Below are positions 32,873 through 45,888 of a stretch of 64,000 nt of DNA, piece by piece. The position numbers were made by a program, and so were the translations under genes. This DNA comes from Patiria miniata (lineage: Eukaryota; Echinodermata; Asteroidea; Valvatida; Asterinidae). Numbering within the stretch: position 1 is the stretch's first letter; the number at the start of each line of letters is the position of its first letter. Where the stretch lies: positions 4,767,754-4,831,753 of the forward strand of contig NW_024037058.1 of assembly GCF_015706575.1 (NCBI RefSeq), written 5' to 3'. The notes below the pieces were generated by a model. It saw nothing but the letters and a program-made list of their open reading frames with translations, was not told the origin of the DNA and did no database searches.

Positions 32873-33480
32873 AGACGCTCTGTGGTGCAATCTGAGGCGA
32901 TTTCTGACTACTCAGATCATCTTTTAAAGAAGGATACTGAACAACTAACCTGATGAAGTTTCAGCTCAGCTTCAGCTGTATAATTCCGAGAAAAACAGCA
33001 TTCTAGGATCTCAATTTTAAATCAAAAGTTGCTGAAACATGTTTTGAATTGTTTTGAATTGCAGCTATATGCGATGTCCCACACTGATCCGATGAATTAT
33101 AGCAACCGCTGTGCGTCGTGCCAATGCTTGCGCGCGCTGCGCCGAATAACAAAACAAACTACTAATTTAAATTTTCCTACCGTGCGTCTTAAGACGCACC
33201 GTTGGAAAGGCCTTCTTTCGTCGATTACTTCAAAATGACAGCTTGCCAGAAATAATAATTTCACAGGGAGTTTAGTCCACTTACTATCTTTCAACCAAGT
33301 ATGTTTTTCAACGATAATACGCCAGTTACTTTTCAGATGGCTGCAAATGATGGACTACAGCTTTAAACATCATTTTCGAGTTTGGAGTCATTGAGTCAGC
33401 TATTCTGAGCTATAGAATCATTATAATAGGCTACAATTTTATTCGGGGATGAAAAAAAGTGGGGGGGGGGACAAACGATA
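32873..33480 (+). mobile_element. Family C element interrupted by B3
   Basis: Family C is a repeat with GCTCTGTGGTGC, ATCTGAGGC, TTTGGAGT and TAGGCTACAATTTT motifs. The left part is 32873-32928 and the right part 33367-33480. The right part continues the left exactly where uninterrupted copies at 53073-53270 (reversed) and 63640-63740 do. A poly-G tract ends it. Confidence 0.75.
32926..33366 (+). mobile_element. Family B TTAA-type MITE, copy B3 (5'-deleted, nested)
   Basis: Begins TTAAAG then jumps to AAGGATACTGAACAACTAAC, lacking about 85 bp of the normal left end. It ends ATGGACTACAGCTTTAA. It lies inside family C, with TTAA on both sides where intact copies have one TTTAAA. Confidence 0.85.
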
Positions 33481-34670
33481 TGATATACCCACTTTAAAAG
33501 GGGGGGGGGGGGACTTGTCTGTGGAGGCGAACCGTGTGTTGATCTTGAATTGGCCATCATTTGTGCACGGCCTATTGTTGAACAATTTACGCTCCAGTGC
33601 ACACCCCGGAGTATTGAAACATATGAGATTTCGGCAAGAAATATTGTACAAATACTGTTGAAATTACTCTTGCCAATCGGTATTTGTGGCTTTGGCTGTA
33701 TATCAGGAGTTGGCTGGAAAATTGTGCCTTTATCCCGGCGTGAAATGGTTAATACCGGTAGTATTAAAATGTATGTATGGTTACTAGAAAATATACGTGT
33801 GCATGCGGACAAAAGTACACGCTACCCCGGTACTTGGTATAACTTTGACTAACGCTAACTTTGAATAATTCACTATTAATTATAAAAGAACAAATCCTCA
33901 CACTTTGTTTTTCTAATAAAAAATTAATTATTCCACCTCTCAAAATTCACGGTTATTAAAATGTTTTATTGCCTTTGAGTCAAATGAAATTAACGTAGGA
34001 GGAAGTAATAGATTACATGTTAAAGATATGTAAAATAATAATTATCTTTATTTATATTTGCTGGTGAGAGGAAAATGAAAAGAGCAGAGAACACTAAAAA
34101 AAAAAGCCAGCCGGGGTTGAAGGATTGTCCAAATTCCAAAAGAAATGTACTGTTACTGTCAAGAGACTCTCCAAGCTCGGTGACATGAACATAAAAATGA
34201 AATAAAAACAGGAAGCAAAATATATGAATTTGGATGTCATGGATCAAAGAGATATAAGTAAAAAGTAAAAACATCAGTTGCTTTCCTTTACTAGTATTGG
34301 TCCTTTTTCCAGATTCCCGACTGATTCCGCCCAGCAACATGCACTCCTAAGTTATACCAGTATTGATTAATTTTTCGAGCAGACGTATACTCACGCCCAG
34401 CTGATGGCGCAAAGGGCACCGCCTGATGTGACATGTAGGCGCCATTTCTACTACAACTACAACAACACATGTCATAAAGGCCTGAATTAAAATACACAAT
34501 GGACAAAATGTATGTACGTGTACAAGAAAGCAGTACTACAAAAATATAGGAAATTAAATTTAAAGTTAAAAGTAAAACGAAAATACTAGAGACTTTTGTT
34601 CTTTTTAAAAAAATTTATTAGCCGTCTTAATTATACAGGGTGGCCTTTTCAGTTACAAAACTGCTTTCCA

Positions 34671-35194
34671 TTAAAGGGAATATACATCATTTGCTTTTGC
34701 TGTAATTTTCAGAAATGGATGGAATTGGGGGGTTGGAAATATATAGCAAATATAGTTACACTGACTTTTTTGAGGTTTTGGGTTCGAAAATGCTATAAAA
34801 ACCAAGAAAAACAATCATTTTCCTGTACTCTGGTTCCCTGACTCCATATAAGAAGAAACAGAGCAGTTTACATACATTGGGGAATTGTAAGGTCAGGGAA
34901 CCAGTCTAGCTGGCTTGTACCCGTTCATAGGTGTGTAATCGATTGCAAACAAGTGCGATGGTCAATTGGGGCCAGTATTTGAAAAAAAAGCCAGTCTTTT
35001 TCCAACGCTGGTCGGCCGACCAGCGTTGGAAATTGATACAAAAATACCACTTTTCTTGAAAATGACAGTATACCAGGTGCCATGATTTTACAGGATGCTT
35101 TACACTGTCATTCATTAACAGTCCAGCAAGGTATTTCAAAATGATTTGGTAGTTTTATTTTTTGATGTTTGCAAATGTTGTATTTTCCCTTTAA
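34671..35194 (-). mobile_element. Family A TTAA-type MITE, copy A4
   Basis: Reverse-oriented 524-bp copy, TTAAAGGGAATATACATCAT to GTTGTATTTTCCCTTTAA. The central palindrome is at about 35001-35031. It is almost identical to copy A6, indicating recent spread. Confidence 0.95.
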
Positions 35195-36164
35195 GGGCCC
35201 TGGTCCATATTACCTAAACATTAATCAAGAAAAAGTAGTGTAAGAAATTTAATACATAGATATTAAAAATACAAAGATTAACAATCAAATTACATAAGAC
35301 AATGAGAGTCCAGTCCATTTTCACTAAAGCACTCTGTGACTACAGTAATGTACATGTACGTACACGGACTATACATACAATTTGTAATTTAGCCTGTACC
35401 ATCTCGAACAGCTGAACAAATGCCATACATGTCTCTCCTGTCCCAAACAAAGATGCCGGTAGTCCAATAGCGAGGGATGCTGGGTTGCTAGGGGCAACCC
35501 TAATGGAATCCATCAAACTACAGCCGAGTCTCATAACAAACTCGTTCGGACCTAGCCAAATTGTTTGTTATATCAGAATTTTGTATTAAGGGGAACATCA
35601 GTCCCATTCATTGTGCACATAAATGCACAGTCGGGACCAAGGCTTTATGTTTGTTATTTACCAGAATTTTGTATTAACAGAGTTTGTACTAACAAGAGTC
35701 GACTGTACACACTCACAGTTTGAACCTCAATATAATACATGTGTACCACATATCACAGAGCACTATAAAATTATGGACAACAGTGGTAGATCCGGGTTGA
35801 TAAAAACATAGGCCTGCATACCGGTACAATTGAAAATAATTTTTGGTACTGGAGTATTGCAGGGAGAGTTTTTTTGATTTGCATACCAAAATGCAAGGCA
35901 AAATTTGTTACTATGTTTGCTCTACATAATTTCATAGATTGTTGAAAAAAATATTTTTGTAAAGTACATTGTAAATATTGTAAATTCAAAGCAGTTCTTT
36001 GTATACATGTTTTTTTTTACAAAATCGATCTTTGCTACAACACTTAATTAAGGGGGTAAAGATTGACAGGCTTGAACAAACAAAGTGGACTTTATTTTAT
36101 ACATCATCGCTATACTATGAAGGGCAAAGGATAAAGCGGGTGACAGGCAGCGAAGTACTGTTGA

Positions 36165-36280
36165 TACCAGTATATCGATATCAGTCGATATTCAATGTTA
36201 TTTTGATATCAATATCGCCGATAGCAATTTTGTTATCATATCGAAATCGCAAAGTTTTCGATTGAGGGAATTATATCGAA
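36165..36280. repeat. ATCGATAT-rich simple sequence
   Basis: Repeated (TATCGATAT)-like and ATATCG motifs over about 110 bp. It may be the subterminal part of a hAT-type element, but no ends were found. Confidence 0.5.
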
Positions 36281-37203
36281 AATACTGAAAATGCATCAGA
36301 TTATTGTCAAAATTAATCTCCTGTTTTTTGCTTGAACATTGCGTTGAATGTTTGCTGTATAAAATATGAATCGATGGCAACTTGTGCTTGTGACTCAAAA
36401 TAAAAACATTGCGAAATGCCAAGCGGCGTGCGGCTTTGTGCTCTGCTTTTAAAGCTGGAACTCGCTGGTCTCCCCAATGTATAAAAACCTCAAAAGAAAC
36501 CGCCCATTCTGGACAAACTGTCAGTGCTGAGATTTGTTTAAAAAAAATGAGCAATATGCTCCAGAGAAAGCCATGGAAAATTCGGACTTAAGGTTTTTTT
36601 TTTTTAAATCAAAGTTTTCATCTTTATGGTCTTTAACTTTTAGTTTTAATTGGACTGGTCAAAGCTCGTTTTGTAAATGAAGTATTTGTTGAAGTCATGA
36701 ATAAAATGGTAAGAAATGTGAAACACCACTAGACCAACTACAATGTAGCTAGTAAAATACCAAACTGGAGTGCTTTGATATGTGCAGAACTAAATCGTGT
36801 CAACTTTACTCACTCTGTAGTCAGCAAATTTCTCCAAAAATTCCATTGGGCAAAGAAAGGTCCTCAGTATTTCACCAACCAAGTTTACAAACTCATTCAA
36901 TTTTAAAGGAAACATTTCTTCAGTATTTTGCACATCAGAGGAAAGTCAAGTGATTTCAAAATGGGACTAGACTGGTACATGTCCAACAATGGTCCAAATT
37001 TTTGGAAAGACTGACCTCTTCATTCAGTGTCATTAGTCTGGTGGCTGACTATGGAGAATTGTGTTGTAAAAAGAGACTAGTTTCCAGTTCATGCCACGTA
37101 TTTCTTTTGGCACAGTTGATTGATGCAGTACTGCAGCGGTGCTGGACTGGTTGTTTCAGGTGCCAGTCTATTTTTTGTATTGCATGTTTTCAATACCTTA
37201 AGT

Positions 37204-37239
37204 TTTGGGACTCTCATACCCAGTATTGAGAGTCCCAAA
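37204..37239. repeat. Perfect 13-bp hairpin
   Basis: TTTGGGACTCTCA and its complement flank a 10-base loop. Isolated and of unknown role. Confidence 0.6.
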
Positions 37240-37527
37240 TTTTCGGACTAGTATAATACCAAACATATATGATCATTGTCACAGAATTTCACAATTTCCT
37301 TGACAATCAAAGTCAACTTTTATATTTAACATAAGAAAACTACAGGTAGAACATGTATTGTCATTATTGTTGGGACATTTTATGGTACAAAATGTAGATG
37401 AAGACGATAGTAATGTACTGCTGGTATAACCTCAGCAAAAAAATACTGAATTCCTGCTTCTTGTCCTACAGTCAGACAGTCAGCAGGATAAGAGCTTGCC
37501 TAAGTTACGTAATTAGCATTACTCTTC

Positions 37528-37890
37528 CAAACCCTGCTCAATCCAACATGATCCAACTATTTAACATTTCTGTTTGGGTCCTGTTGGATTGAGCAGTAAA
37601 CCCCTTGTATTCCTGTTGGAATCTGTTGGATTCAGCAGGCAACTGAAAACATTCAGAGTCGGATTCCGTTGGGTACTGGTAAATAACACCAAGTTGGATT
37701 CTGTTTGTCCCAGCCAGAAACAGAAGAATAAGGCACAGTTGGATTCTGTTGGATTGAGCAGGCCAGTCATTTGATATGTTCAGGTGTCCAACAACTTGGC
37801 TAGTTGGGTTGTGTGGGACTGTGTTGGATTGAGCAGGAAACTCATATGAGTCACCGTCGGTCTCTGTTGGATTTAGCAGGGTAGTCCTGG
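37528..37890. mobile_element. Family D MITE, copy D2 (expanded)
   Basis: Starts CCAAACCCTGCTCAATCCAA and ends GGATTTAGCAGGGTAGTCCT. It holds at least six TGTTGGATT(C/G/T)AGCAG or TTGGATTCTGTT units. It is longer than D1 through unit expansion. Outer CCCTAACCC ends are missing or mutated. It ends about 65 bp before the next exon. Confidence 0.75.
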
Positions 37891-37956
37891 GGAACTAATA
37901 TTATACTGTTTTGAATTGTTTGTTATCTGTCTGTTCTGTTTTTGTCGCCTCCGCAG

Positions 37957-38091
37957 GTGCGTTTCTGATCCCCTACTTCATCATGCTGATCCTGTGCGGC
38001 ATACCCTTGCTGGTCCTGGAGTTTGGCTTGGGACAGTACGTCCGCGCTGGTCCCCTGGAAGCCTTTCGCAAGATTTGTCCCATCTTCAAAG
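37957..38091 (+). CDS. SLC6 transporter exon: TM2 and following loop
   Basis: Phase-1 exon joining Gly74 to A-F-L-I-P-Y-F (TM2), then CGIPLL and the GLGQY motif (residues 97-101). It ends in the conserved intracellular loop with [10 protein letters not shown] (110-119). Tyr80 aligns with the TM2 Tyr that helps coordinate chloride in SLC6 proteins. The acceptor is CCTCCGCAG and the donor AAAG/GTAACA, phase 1. Leu-Glu-Phe-Gly-Leu-Gly-Gln replaces the more usual LE-x-(A/S)-LGQ variants and does not pinpoint a substrate. Confidence 0.97.
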
Positions 38092-38189
38092 GTAACAAAC
38101 AAGCTCCAATAGCTCAGTGTTGTTTTGGGGGAAAAAACAAGTGGGGTTGAAAGAAAGTTTGGACAGAAAGATATCAGGATCTTGGTTTT

Positions 38190-38345
38190 ACAAAATTGCA
38201 AATATCAAAAACCTACATGTACATGTAACTACCAAATTATTATGAAATAGGCATACCTTTACTGGACTGTTAGTGAATGACAGTCTTAAGCATCCTGTAA
38301 AATCATGGCATTTTTGAAAATTAGAGGAAAAGCAAATGTATTATT
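38190..38345 (+). mobile_element. Family A fragment with internal deletion
   Basis: Contains GACTGTTAGTGAATGACAGT and AAGCATCCTGTAAAATCATG from the left half, then jumps to GAAAATTAGAGGAAAAGCAA from the right end. The central palindrome and both termini are missing or degraded. Confidence 0.75.
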
Positions 38346-40188
38346 AAAATGATACTTGGTACTTGGGTGGCTCTTCTCCTAAATACTCCAAGGGGAGTTT
38401 TAACAGGAGGCTAGAAAGTTTGGATATTTACATACAAACTTGTTTCACAGGTTTGGTTGAGAAATTGTCATTAAGTTTTTACAAAAACATCCTTGTATAT
38501 ACTCTAAACTCCCCTCCTAAAGCTATAGCCCTAATAAAGTTACGTTTGTGGTGTTATTGAAAGACAACCAAGCCAGCTACAGCGATTGATAACCGGTGAT
38601 TTTTGTAAACACTCTAAAATCTGGAATTACAATACAGGTATCTGCCTTTGGAGAACTACGGTACCGGTACATACCAGTACTCTTATTGGTTAAATATTAA
38701 TTGAAATGCAGATATGAACTTACTTCATAATGTAATGTATTATTAGACTCTGAAATTTTTTCTATGAGAATTTCTGAAATGAAATACAAATTAACATATT
38801 ATTTACACAAGAAATTGTGAATTTTCATTGATTGTGAACGGTTCATGTGATTTACATATGGTTATTCTATAAATTAGGGGTCCAAAGTGGGCCATTGCAT
38901 TAAAAGGGCTCAAAAACTTTTAAGTTATTTTAATTATGGTCAATCTTGCTTTTCATAATATGAGATGTATTTACTTCCATCAGGATGGTAAAGTGCAAGC
39001 CTTTTTAACAGACAGGAGATCCTTAACAACGTCATGTCATCTGGAATATTCAAAACACTAGGCTTTACGCGTAACTGGGACACCACAGGACACCATGTTA
39101 CATGTGAAATTATTTCAACATTACAAATGGTCATATATTTTTTTGTTTCTTAGCATTGATGTCTTGGTTTTTTTTTAATCCTTTTATTTAATGGACAGAA
39201 TTTGTAAAATACCAAGGAAAAGTATACAATGTGACCATGCAAGACACTTCACACAGCAGAATTGGTTCACACGTACATGTAACAGGGACACCGTGGGACA
39301 CCAAATGTGACATGTGAAACCATAATATTGGGAAGCACCATATCACATCTTCACACATTTATTTCTTTAAAAATTGGATCTCATGTTAAAATTGAGTTAG
39401 TACTGTCCATCACTTTGACCTAAAAAATGGCATAGTTTACCTTTTAAGGAGGCAAAAATGTTAATTTTTTGATACTGTAATTTTTGTCCCACTTTTTAGC
39501 CAAAAATACGAGAATTTTTCGGCTTATTTTTAACCAAAACAGGAACTAAATGGGATCAAGATAACAAATTTGTAGGTTTTATCAATGTAGGTTTTATCAA
39601 TGCAACTTTTATTGGAGTTTGTTACACATAAAGTATCATTAACTTTAATACATATTTCCTATTTAGTTAGGCCTATAAAACAAAAAAGAATGACCCATAT
39701 ATATGTACAGTACAAACATGTTATGTCAAACATGTTACGGTACGTCAATCAGAAACACAGTGTATGCATACATGAAGCTCTGTGGAGCACATTGCCTCAT
39801 GAACCCAACGTAATACATGCATACATCACTCATGTACGGTACCCTGGATACTTCACCTTAATTGTACTCAAGGCTTTAATAAATATTACCATCCTGTCAC
39901 CCCCAACCCATGTTTTTCCCTGACCCTCAGAGTTACACAAAAGGCCTGCATGTGTACATAGGTTTGTATTTGGATTGCGTGCCAACACGGACAAAGAGCA
40001 ATGCCTGAAGAACGGCGTGTGAATAAAAAGGAAAGCAATGTGTCATAGAAAAAAATGTCTTTCCCAAAAATAAAATAATTCTTCATCTGCGTACAACATG
40101 ACATGTTCTTTGGATAGAATCCATGATCTTTTTAGAAAAGAAACCTAGAATGTTGTTTTTTTTTTTCATCATTAAATCATTTCCCCAG

Positions 40189-40640
40189 TAGGGCTGTCCA
40201 ATTTCGAATAATTTAGTATTCGATTATTCAAAACGGCACTTAATCGAATAATCGAATATTCGAATATTCGAATTTGGATGATCAAGTTTAACACACGTCA
40301 GCTGCAGCTGCCTTCCTCGCTGGTCAAAAGTTGCTTTCAAAAAGCGGCCGTTAAAATTTGCATGCGACAAACGATATTATGGGCCACTGGAGTGTTCTGC
40401 AGTAAGTACTGTATAACTGTCAAGAGACTTTACCCAGCCAAAAGAACGGGACCAATAAGTAGGCATCCACAAAGAAGTTACCGTCAACAAAAAGGGTATC
40501 TGACATTAAAAAATGTAACTTTATGATGAAAATAACATCACAGTCATGTGTGCAGTGCCCACAAGCATAGTTTTTTTCTTTTTGAATATTTGGTGGATGA
40601 TCGAATATTTGAATTTTTTGGTATATTCAGGACAGCGCTA
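40189..40640. mobile_element. hAT-like MITE with TAGGGCTGTCC ends
   Basis: Ends TAGGGCTGTCC and GGACAGCGCTA. The 8-bp flanks are TTCCCCAG (40181-40188) and TACCCCAT (40641-40648), matching at 6 of 8. Subterminal arrays of ATCGAATATTCGAAT lie inside both ends. No transposase is present. Confidence 0.75.
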
Positions 40641-42052
40641 TACCCCATCGCTCTAACCCCCCAGAAAAGGGATGGGGGTGTAAAATACCATGGACAATAC
40701 AACATCTGACAACAGCAACAATCAATGAATAAATTGCCTTCCCTCAAGCGCTTCAAGTTGGTCATATTTTAACTTTTTTTTTTATTCAGTTAATGTGGGT
40801 ACCCCACAGGGTGGCCCACAACAAAAATACTTTGGGGGAGAAGGGGGATTCATTCATTTTGGCAGTTCCATTGTTAAACACGGGTGCCTGAATTTACCAT
40901 GTGTGATGTTGGATTTTGCAAGAGTGAGGAAGGTACATGTACATGTACCTACTAAGTAGTAAATCACCCGTACAAGAAACCCAACCCCAAAGTTCAAATT
41001 CCAGAAGTTATCTGAATGGCTTTGCATAGCTGTACCGTGTAAACTGCAACTTTCCTGAGCATCTGTTTCGTGTATTAAAATGTACATAAACGTGAAATAT
41101 GTTTTGGTTTTCGATGTAGCCTGGATTTTATTTTGAAAATTCCCCACCAAAGACATCAGTGGCTGACATCAGTGGTCAGGTACTCATGGTTCTCGAGTAG
41201 GAGATTCCCATGCACAGCCCAGTTGAGTCAAGGACATAACCCATTTCAGGTTATATGTGAGCTTCATGCATGAACAACCCACTGCTGAACTTTTCAGAAG
41301 AAAACAATGCAACTGTTTATGGCTGGTCGGTACCGGTGTGGAGAAAGATGCCTTTGAAAATAAACTGTAAAGATTTATTGGAGCAGTTCCTTTCTTTTAT
41401 GCGCATGAAAGTTTAGTGGACTTGCACTTTTCACTCATATTGTTCAACCCAAAATAAGTGACTTACATTTGTAACAAGGAAGTCCTTGTTGGGTTTTGTG
41501 AGGAATGGGGATGTATTGTTACTAGCGAACTTCCAGAATACTCGACCTCCTATGCGAACATACATTCTGTGCCACCTTGTCCTTTCAGTCAAAATCAATC
41601 AAGTGACTGTTTTCAACAGTTAAGAGCTCCCAGCTTACATAAACCATGATTGACTGGCTGTGACTGTCTATGTAACGTTATACAGCTATGCTTTGACTGT
41701 AGGTGATTGATAACATCTGTTGACTAAATTTGACTAGTCACAGTGCTTGCTTGAAATAGGATCAATACTGTTGGTGACTAGCCTGTGTAAAAGGCATGGC
41801 AGGGGAAGAGGATTTATTTTATAATTGTCTGACTGCTCAGATAGCAGGAGGGTTAAATTTCTCCAATTCAGGCAGACTTTGACAAAGTACATTCAGTTAT
41901 GACTTCTATAACTTTGAGATTTGTCTAACGAACAGAAATCATTTTGAATGTTACACATGTCACAAACATTCATACATTCATTTACACATAGCGAATTTAT
42001 TATATGTATGGCCAGTTTAATGATATCACAGGGTTTGTATGCATCAATGATT

Positions 42053-42410
42053 AAATGTACATTGTTCACATGGACTGATAAAATGGCATTGTTCTTGATT
42101 GTTTTCAGTGGAAAAAAGTATCAACTGAGACTCTTCCCTACAATAAATTCCCTGTTCGTTTTCAAATAAGGAAAACAAACGTAACTTTCTGTAGAAACAT
42201 ATGTTAGCGTAATGATGCATACAAAATGTACACATTGTTCACATGGACTGATAAAATGGTATTGTTCTGGATAGTGTTCAGTGGAAAAAAATTATCAACT
42301 GAAACTCTTCCCTACAATAACTTCCCTGTTGGTATTCAAATAAGGAAAACAAACATAACTTTCCGTTGAAACATACCGGTACATAGTATGTCAGCGTGAC
42401 GATACATTTG
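42053..42410. repeat. Two-copy tandem duplication (~172-bp unit)
   Basis: Both units share TTGTTCACATGGACTGATAA, CTCTTCCCTACAATAA and TTCAAATAAGGAAAACAAAC. They differ by scattered substitutions and a short insertion in the second (CATACCGGTACATAGT). Confidence 0.85.
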
Positions 42411-42677
42411 TTCATGAAGAATCCGTAGTCATTGTTTCCTGGCAAAACCAAAACAAGCCTAGATTGATCAGACCTACCGGTACTTCCTGATGTCTCCATT
42501 GTCTCAAATTTCCCGCCGTTGTTATTTTGTAATAGAAAGTACCTGACAGTAAGAGTAAGATATTAACAGCCATGAAATACAAATGTGTGTGTACAGTTGT
42601 TATCTATTAATTCATTTGATTGAACAAGTGAAAACCCAAAGCTTAGGATAATTGCAGATTTGCCCAAATCCAGCACT

Positions 42678-42886
42678 TTAACCCTAACAGAACTCAACCC
42701 ATCAAACTCTAACAGCATGTTTTGTTGGAATCTGTCAGGATGGGTACAGTACCCCTAAACTTTTACATTGGGTTGGCACACCCCCAGAAACTAAGTCAGA
42801 AATATGTGTGCACAGTTTCCCATATGGTGTTGGAATTTACCAGGATGGGTATGGTTCCTAGTAAATCATGATAGGGAGTAATGTAG
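42678..42886. mobile_element. Family E TTAA-CCCT MITE, copy E2
   Basis: Starts TTAACCCTAACAGAACTCAA. The interior matches E1 (TTTTGTTGGAATCTGTCAGG, CAGTTTCCCATATGGTGTTG). The right end near GATAGGGAGTAATG is degraded. Confidence 0.75.
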
Positions 42887-43132
42887 ACAAACGGCCCTAA
42901 TGTTGAACAAAAGGGAGACAGGACGTGCCCTCACTGAAGTGGTTGTGGCTTGCAGTCATGAATCCACTCAACATAATGCAAAATCTCGATTCAGCTCCTT
43001 GGCACAGTCTTTATTAATTAATTGTCAGAACAGAAAATCAATGGTCACTGGACAGCTCTTGTAAAACGGTTGATTGATGTAAGTTTTTTTTGCAATGTGA
43101 AAACAGGAGGTTGTAAAGAGAGAGAGGATACC

Positions 43133-43182
43133 CCCCCCCCCTCTTTTTTTGAGGGGACCCCCCCCCCTTTTTTTTGAGGGGA
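43133..43182. repeat. Poly-C/poly-T tandem repeat
   Basis: Two copies of a ~26-bp unit composed of a C-run, a T-run and GAGGGGA. Confidence 0.85.
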
Positions 43183-43710
43183 GTATTTGGGGTGTGCAAT
43201 AATGTGAACCTGCATAAAACATATTAACTACACCCTTTTGTGCACCCTATTGTGATGGATTGCTATTGTAGACTAATCCTAAACACATCTATAGGTACAT
43301 GTATTGACCAGACGTACATGTAATAGACTAGTCCAAGTATGGTTGACTCGCATGTGATTTAGCGAAGATAGTCAATCAATGGTTAAACTTTTGTTTTCAC
43401 GTAAAGTTGCTATTTGTTGTGAAAGGTTCAACTCCAGTGTTATGTACATGTACATGTAATGTTCGTGACAGAGAGCTGTTAAGAGTTAAGTGAATTAACC
43501 TAAAAATGTATATTGATCATTCTCTGAATCATTAATTAGATATTTCATACAATGTAGTTATTCGCTCTGTCACGGACATTACACTTCCTTTCCGCTGAAA
43601 TTGCCCATATATGAACGTTAATAGAAAATCAAACGTCAATTTGTTGACTGTTAGAAAATCAAACATCAAATTGTTGGCTGTATTGAAATTTTCCCTGGTT
43701 TTGGTTGCAG

Positions 43711-43939
43711 GCACTGGACTGGCCACCGTCATGATCTCCTTTGTCCTGACCACCTACTACAACGTCATCATAGCCTGGGCCCTCTTCTACCTGTTTGCCT
43801 CCATGCAGAGCGAGCTGCCCTGGGACTCGTGCGGCAACTGGTGGAACACGCCTGACTGCTTCTCCCACGATGACTACCAGAATCTGAACGGCACCGTTAA
43901 GCCAAACGACACCGTCTCCTCAACTGAGGAATACTTCAA
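43711..43939 (+). CDS. SLC6 transporter exon: TM3 and large extracellular loop
   Basis: Phase-1 start completing Gly119, then TM3 (about 121-147) with the substrate-contacting Tyr pair Y134-Y135 in [10 protein letters not shown]. Extracellular loop 2 follows. It contains LPW, the conserved Cys159 and Cys168 (nine residues apart, as in the family's disulfide) around NWWNTPDC, and two N-glycosylation sequons, N178-G-T and N184-D-T. The acceptor is TTGGTTGCAG. The donor is TTCAA/GTGAGC, phase 2. The W-N-T-x-x-C spacing agrees with GABA-type and inebriated-type transporters. Confidence 0.97.
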
Positions 43940-45888
43940 GTGAGCTCTTAGTCCTCTTTAAGAAAATTAACATAGAGAAGAATACTCCCCCGACAAATAC
44001 TAACAAGAAACAAAGCAAAAAAGAGTTGGCTTGCCTGGTCAAGTTGGATCCAAATTTCCAAGTTTAGGACATAACCCAGTCGGTCATTCAGTGACTCAGA
44101 GGACCGTAAGCTGGGTCCTTCTTGCCCTGCAAAAATGAGGGAAAACTAAGCAAATGAAAGACCAGCACCCAGCATGTCCACTTTTAAATTGTATGTATAA
44201 AGTCAACATTGTAATCTGCAGGTTACTGCATTCATGTGATGCACAGATCAATTTATACAATTCTTCATTCAAGTTTGAAGTACATGTTTAACAATATAAC
44301 AATAACAGGTTCTTATATACGGTAGCACTTATTAACGAAGATCAAAGCGCTTTGTAGTATTATTACCCCTGATCATTGAGCCAATTAAACATTCAAAATA
44401 CCATCTCAGCTCCCTAGGGATACAGAGTACAGAGAATACCACTTACGTGTCAGTTGGTGTCCATCGCCCTCCCCCATTCCCCCTCCCCCCCCCCAAAAAA
44501 AATCAATTAACCAATGCATTTTAAATCATACAGCAATATGTAAGATTGTATATTATTGAACCCCTCACCCCTTACAGTACATCTTTCATTATGTTAAAAT
44601 CCAAATCTGCAGCAGTGGAAGTGCATTCAATTGGTTTTGTTTTCACTTTTGAGTATTCTACTGTTTACTTCCTTGTAATCAGGATCATAGCGTGCACACC
44701 GTTCCATTCAATTTCCTCTTTCACTTTTCCTTTTTCCTACATATATGTATGTGTGTTCCACGTGCGTACATGTTTACATTCAGGCATTTCACAATTGCTG
44801 TAATATTACCTCCAACAGCAGTGCTCCAGTTTTTATTGACAACAGCTGCATGTTGCCTAACCATTCCACAATCACCTGACTGACCCACAATTTCAAAAGC
44901 AAAGTGCAACCCGATCTTGATTTTACAATGTACTTCCTCGAACTTGGGATCAATCATGGGTGTCAATGGATGGGGGACGGGGGAGGGGACAAGTTAAAAG
45001 TTGCCTCAGATCGCACCACAGAGAGTCTAGAAACCAAATTTTCCCCTTCCCTTAAGCAGGCCCCGACCCCGAGCCGTTAGGGCTTCATGTTTGCATTAGT
45101 TCTGATTAAGGTACATGTATATGTATGTTCCCTTACTTTTGAGAAGCGATTGATGCCCTTGGGATCATTTGTTCTGCTAAAATTTCTTTTCTCTGTTAAA
45201 AGTGTGTGTTGTCAAGTTTGCATGAAGATGTTCCAAGTCCATCTTGATAACCCCCTCTCTAGTCTCTACCGGACCTTGATTTTACTCCCTTGACCTTGAA
45301 ATGAATTTACCAAGCAATATTCTAATAAATGTTCTTTCCTCCGTTCTGTTTGTGTTGTCATTTGGATAGAGATTTGAAAATGACATCTTCAAACCCCTCC
45401 ATTCACAAAGGAATTTAACCTTATTTTCCCTCGGATATTTTGCCTGTGTCTTTTCTCAACTGTGTTTACAATATCAGAAATGATTATTTATATCAGGTTT
45501 CCAGTTGTAAAAAAATTAATAGCGTATTGTATGCTTGCGTAAAAAAGTACCCAGATGACTCCAACATATGTCAGTAAAAGTATCCGGATGCGGACGGTAT
45601 TATTTTTGATGTTGTCCTCATCTGGGCATTTTAACAAATTTCACTGGTTCCCACTTGGTCAAGAGCGTAGAAAGTCACAGTTTTCAACCAGTCAACAGAG
45701 CGTAGCACGCGGTACCATCAGACGTACACACAGCGCGCAGCAGGGTATACACTCACTGTTGTCAACAACCAAAAACGTCGATTAGCAAACAATAATTTCA
45801 ACAAAATTTGAGAAATGAGGATAAAGTGTCATGAATTTCTTTTCTTGCAGATCACGTCAGCCTGATATAAATAATAAGAATAATATAA

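Larger units (their letters stand above)
24696..37956 (+). other. SLC6 intron 1 (TM1-TM2 junction)
   Basis: A 13.3-kb phase-1 intron. It carries copies of families A, B, C, D and F, tandem repeats and other elements listed separately. 27540-28437 (hairpin GGGGTTTATTGAC near 27998), 29984-31020, 31357-32734 (G-rich, with palindrome GTTTGTCCCAGATCTGGGAC at about 32300), 33481-34670 and 35195-37200 contain no recognised exon. 26335-26630 is a GC-rich island without a recognised gene. Confidence 0.8.
38092..43710 (+). other. SLC6 intron 2 (TM2-TM3 region)
   Basis: A 5.6-kb phase-1 intron. It contains a family A fragment, one hAT-like MITE, a tandem duplication and family E. 39077-39130 and 39283-39332 share a ~50-bp direct repeat (GGGACACC..TGACATGTGAAA type). 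40641-42052 shows nothing else. A roughly 30-bp unit (TTAGAAAATCAAAC-like) repeats twice at 43617-43682 just before the next exon. Confidence 0.8.

Noticed and set aside
44330..44420. Sequence with CAAAGCGCTTTGTAG resembling retroelement tails
   Set aside because: Too short and degenerate to assign to any family.
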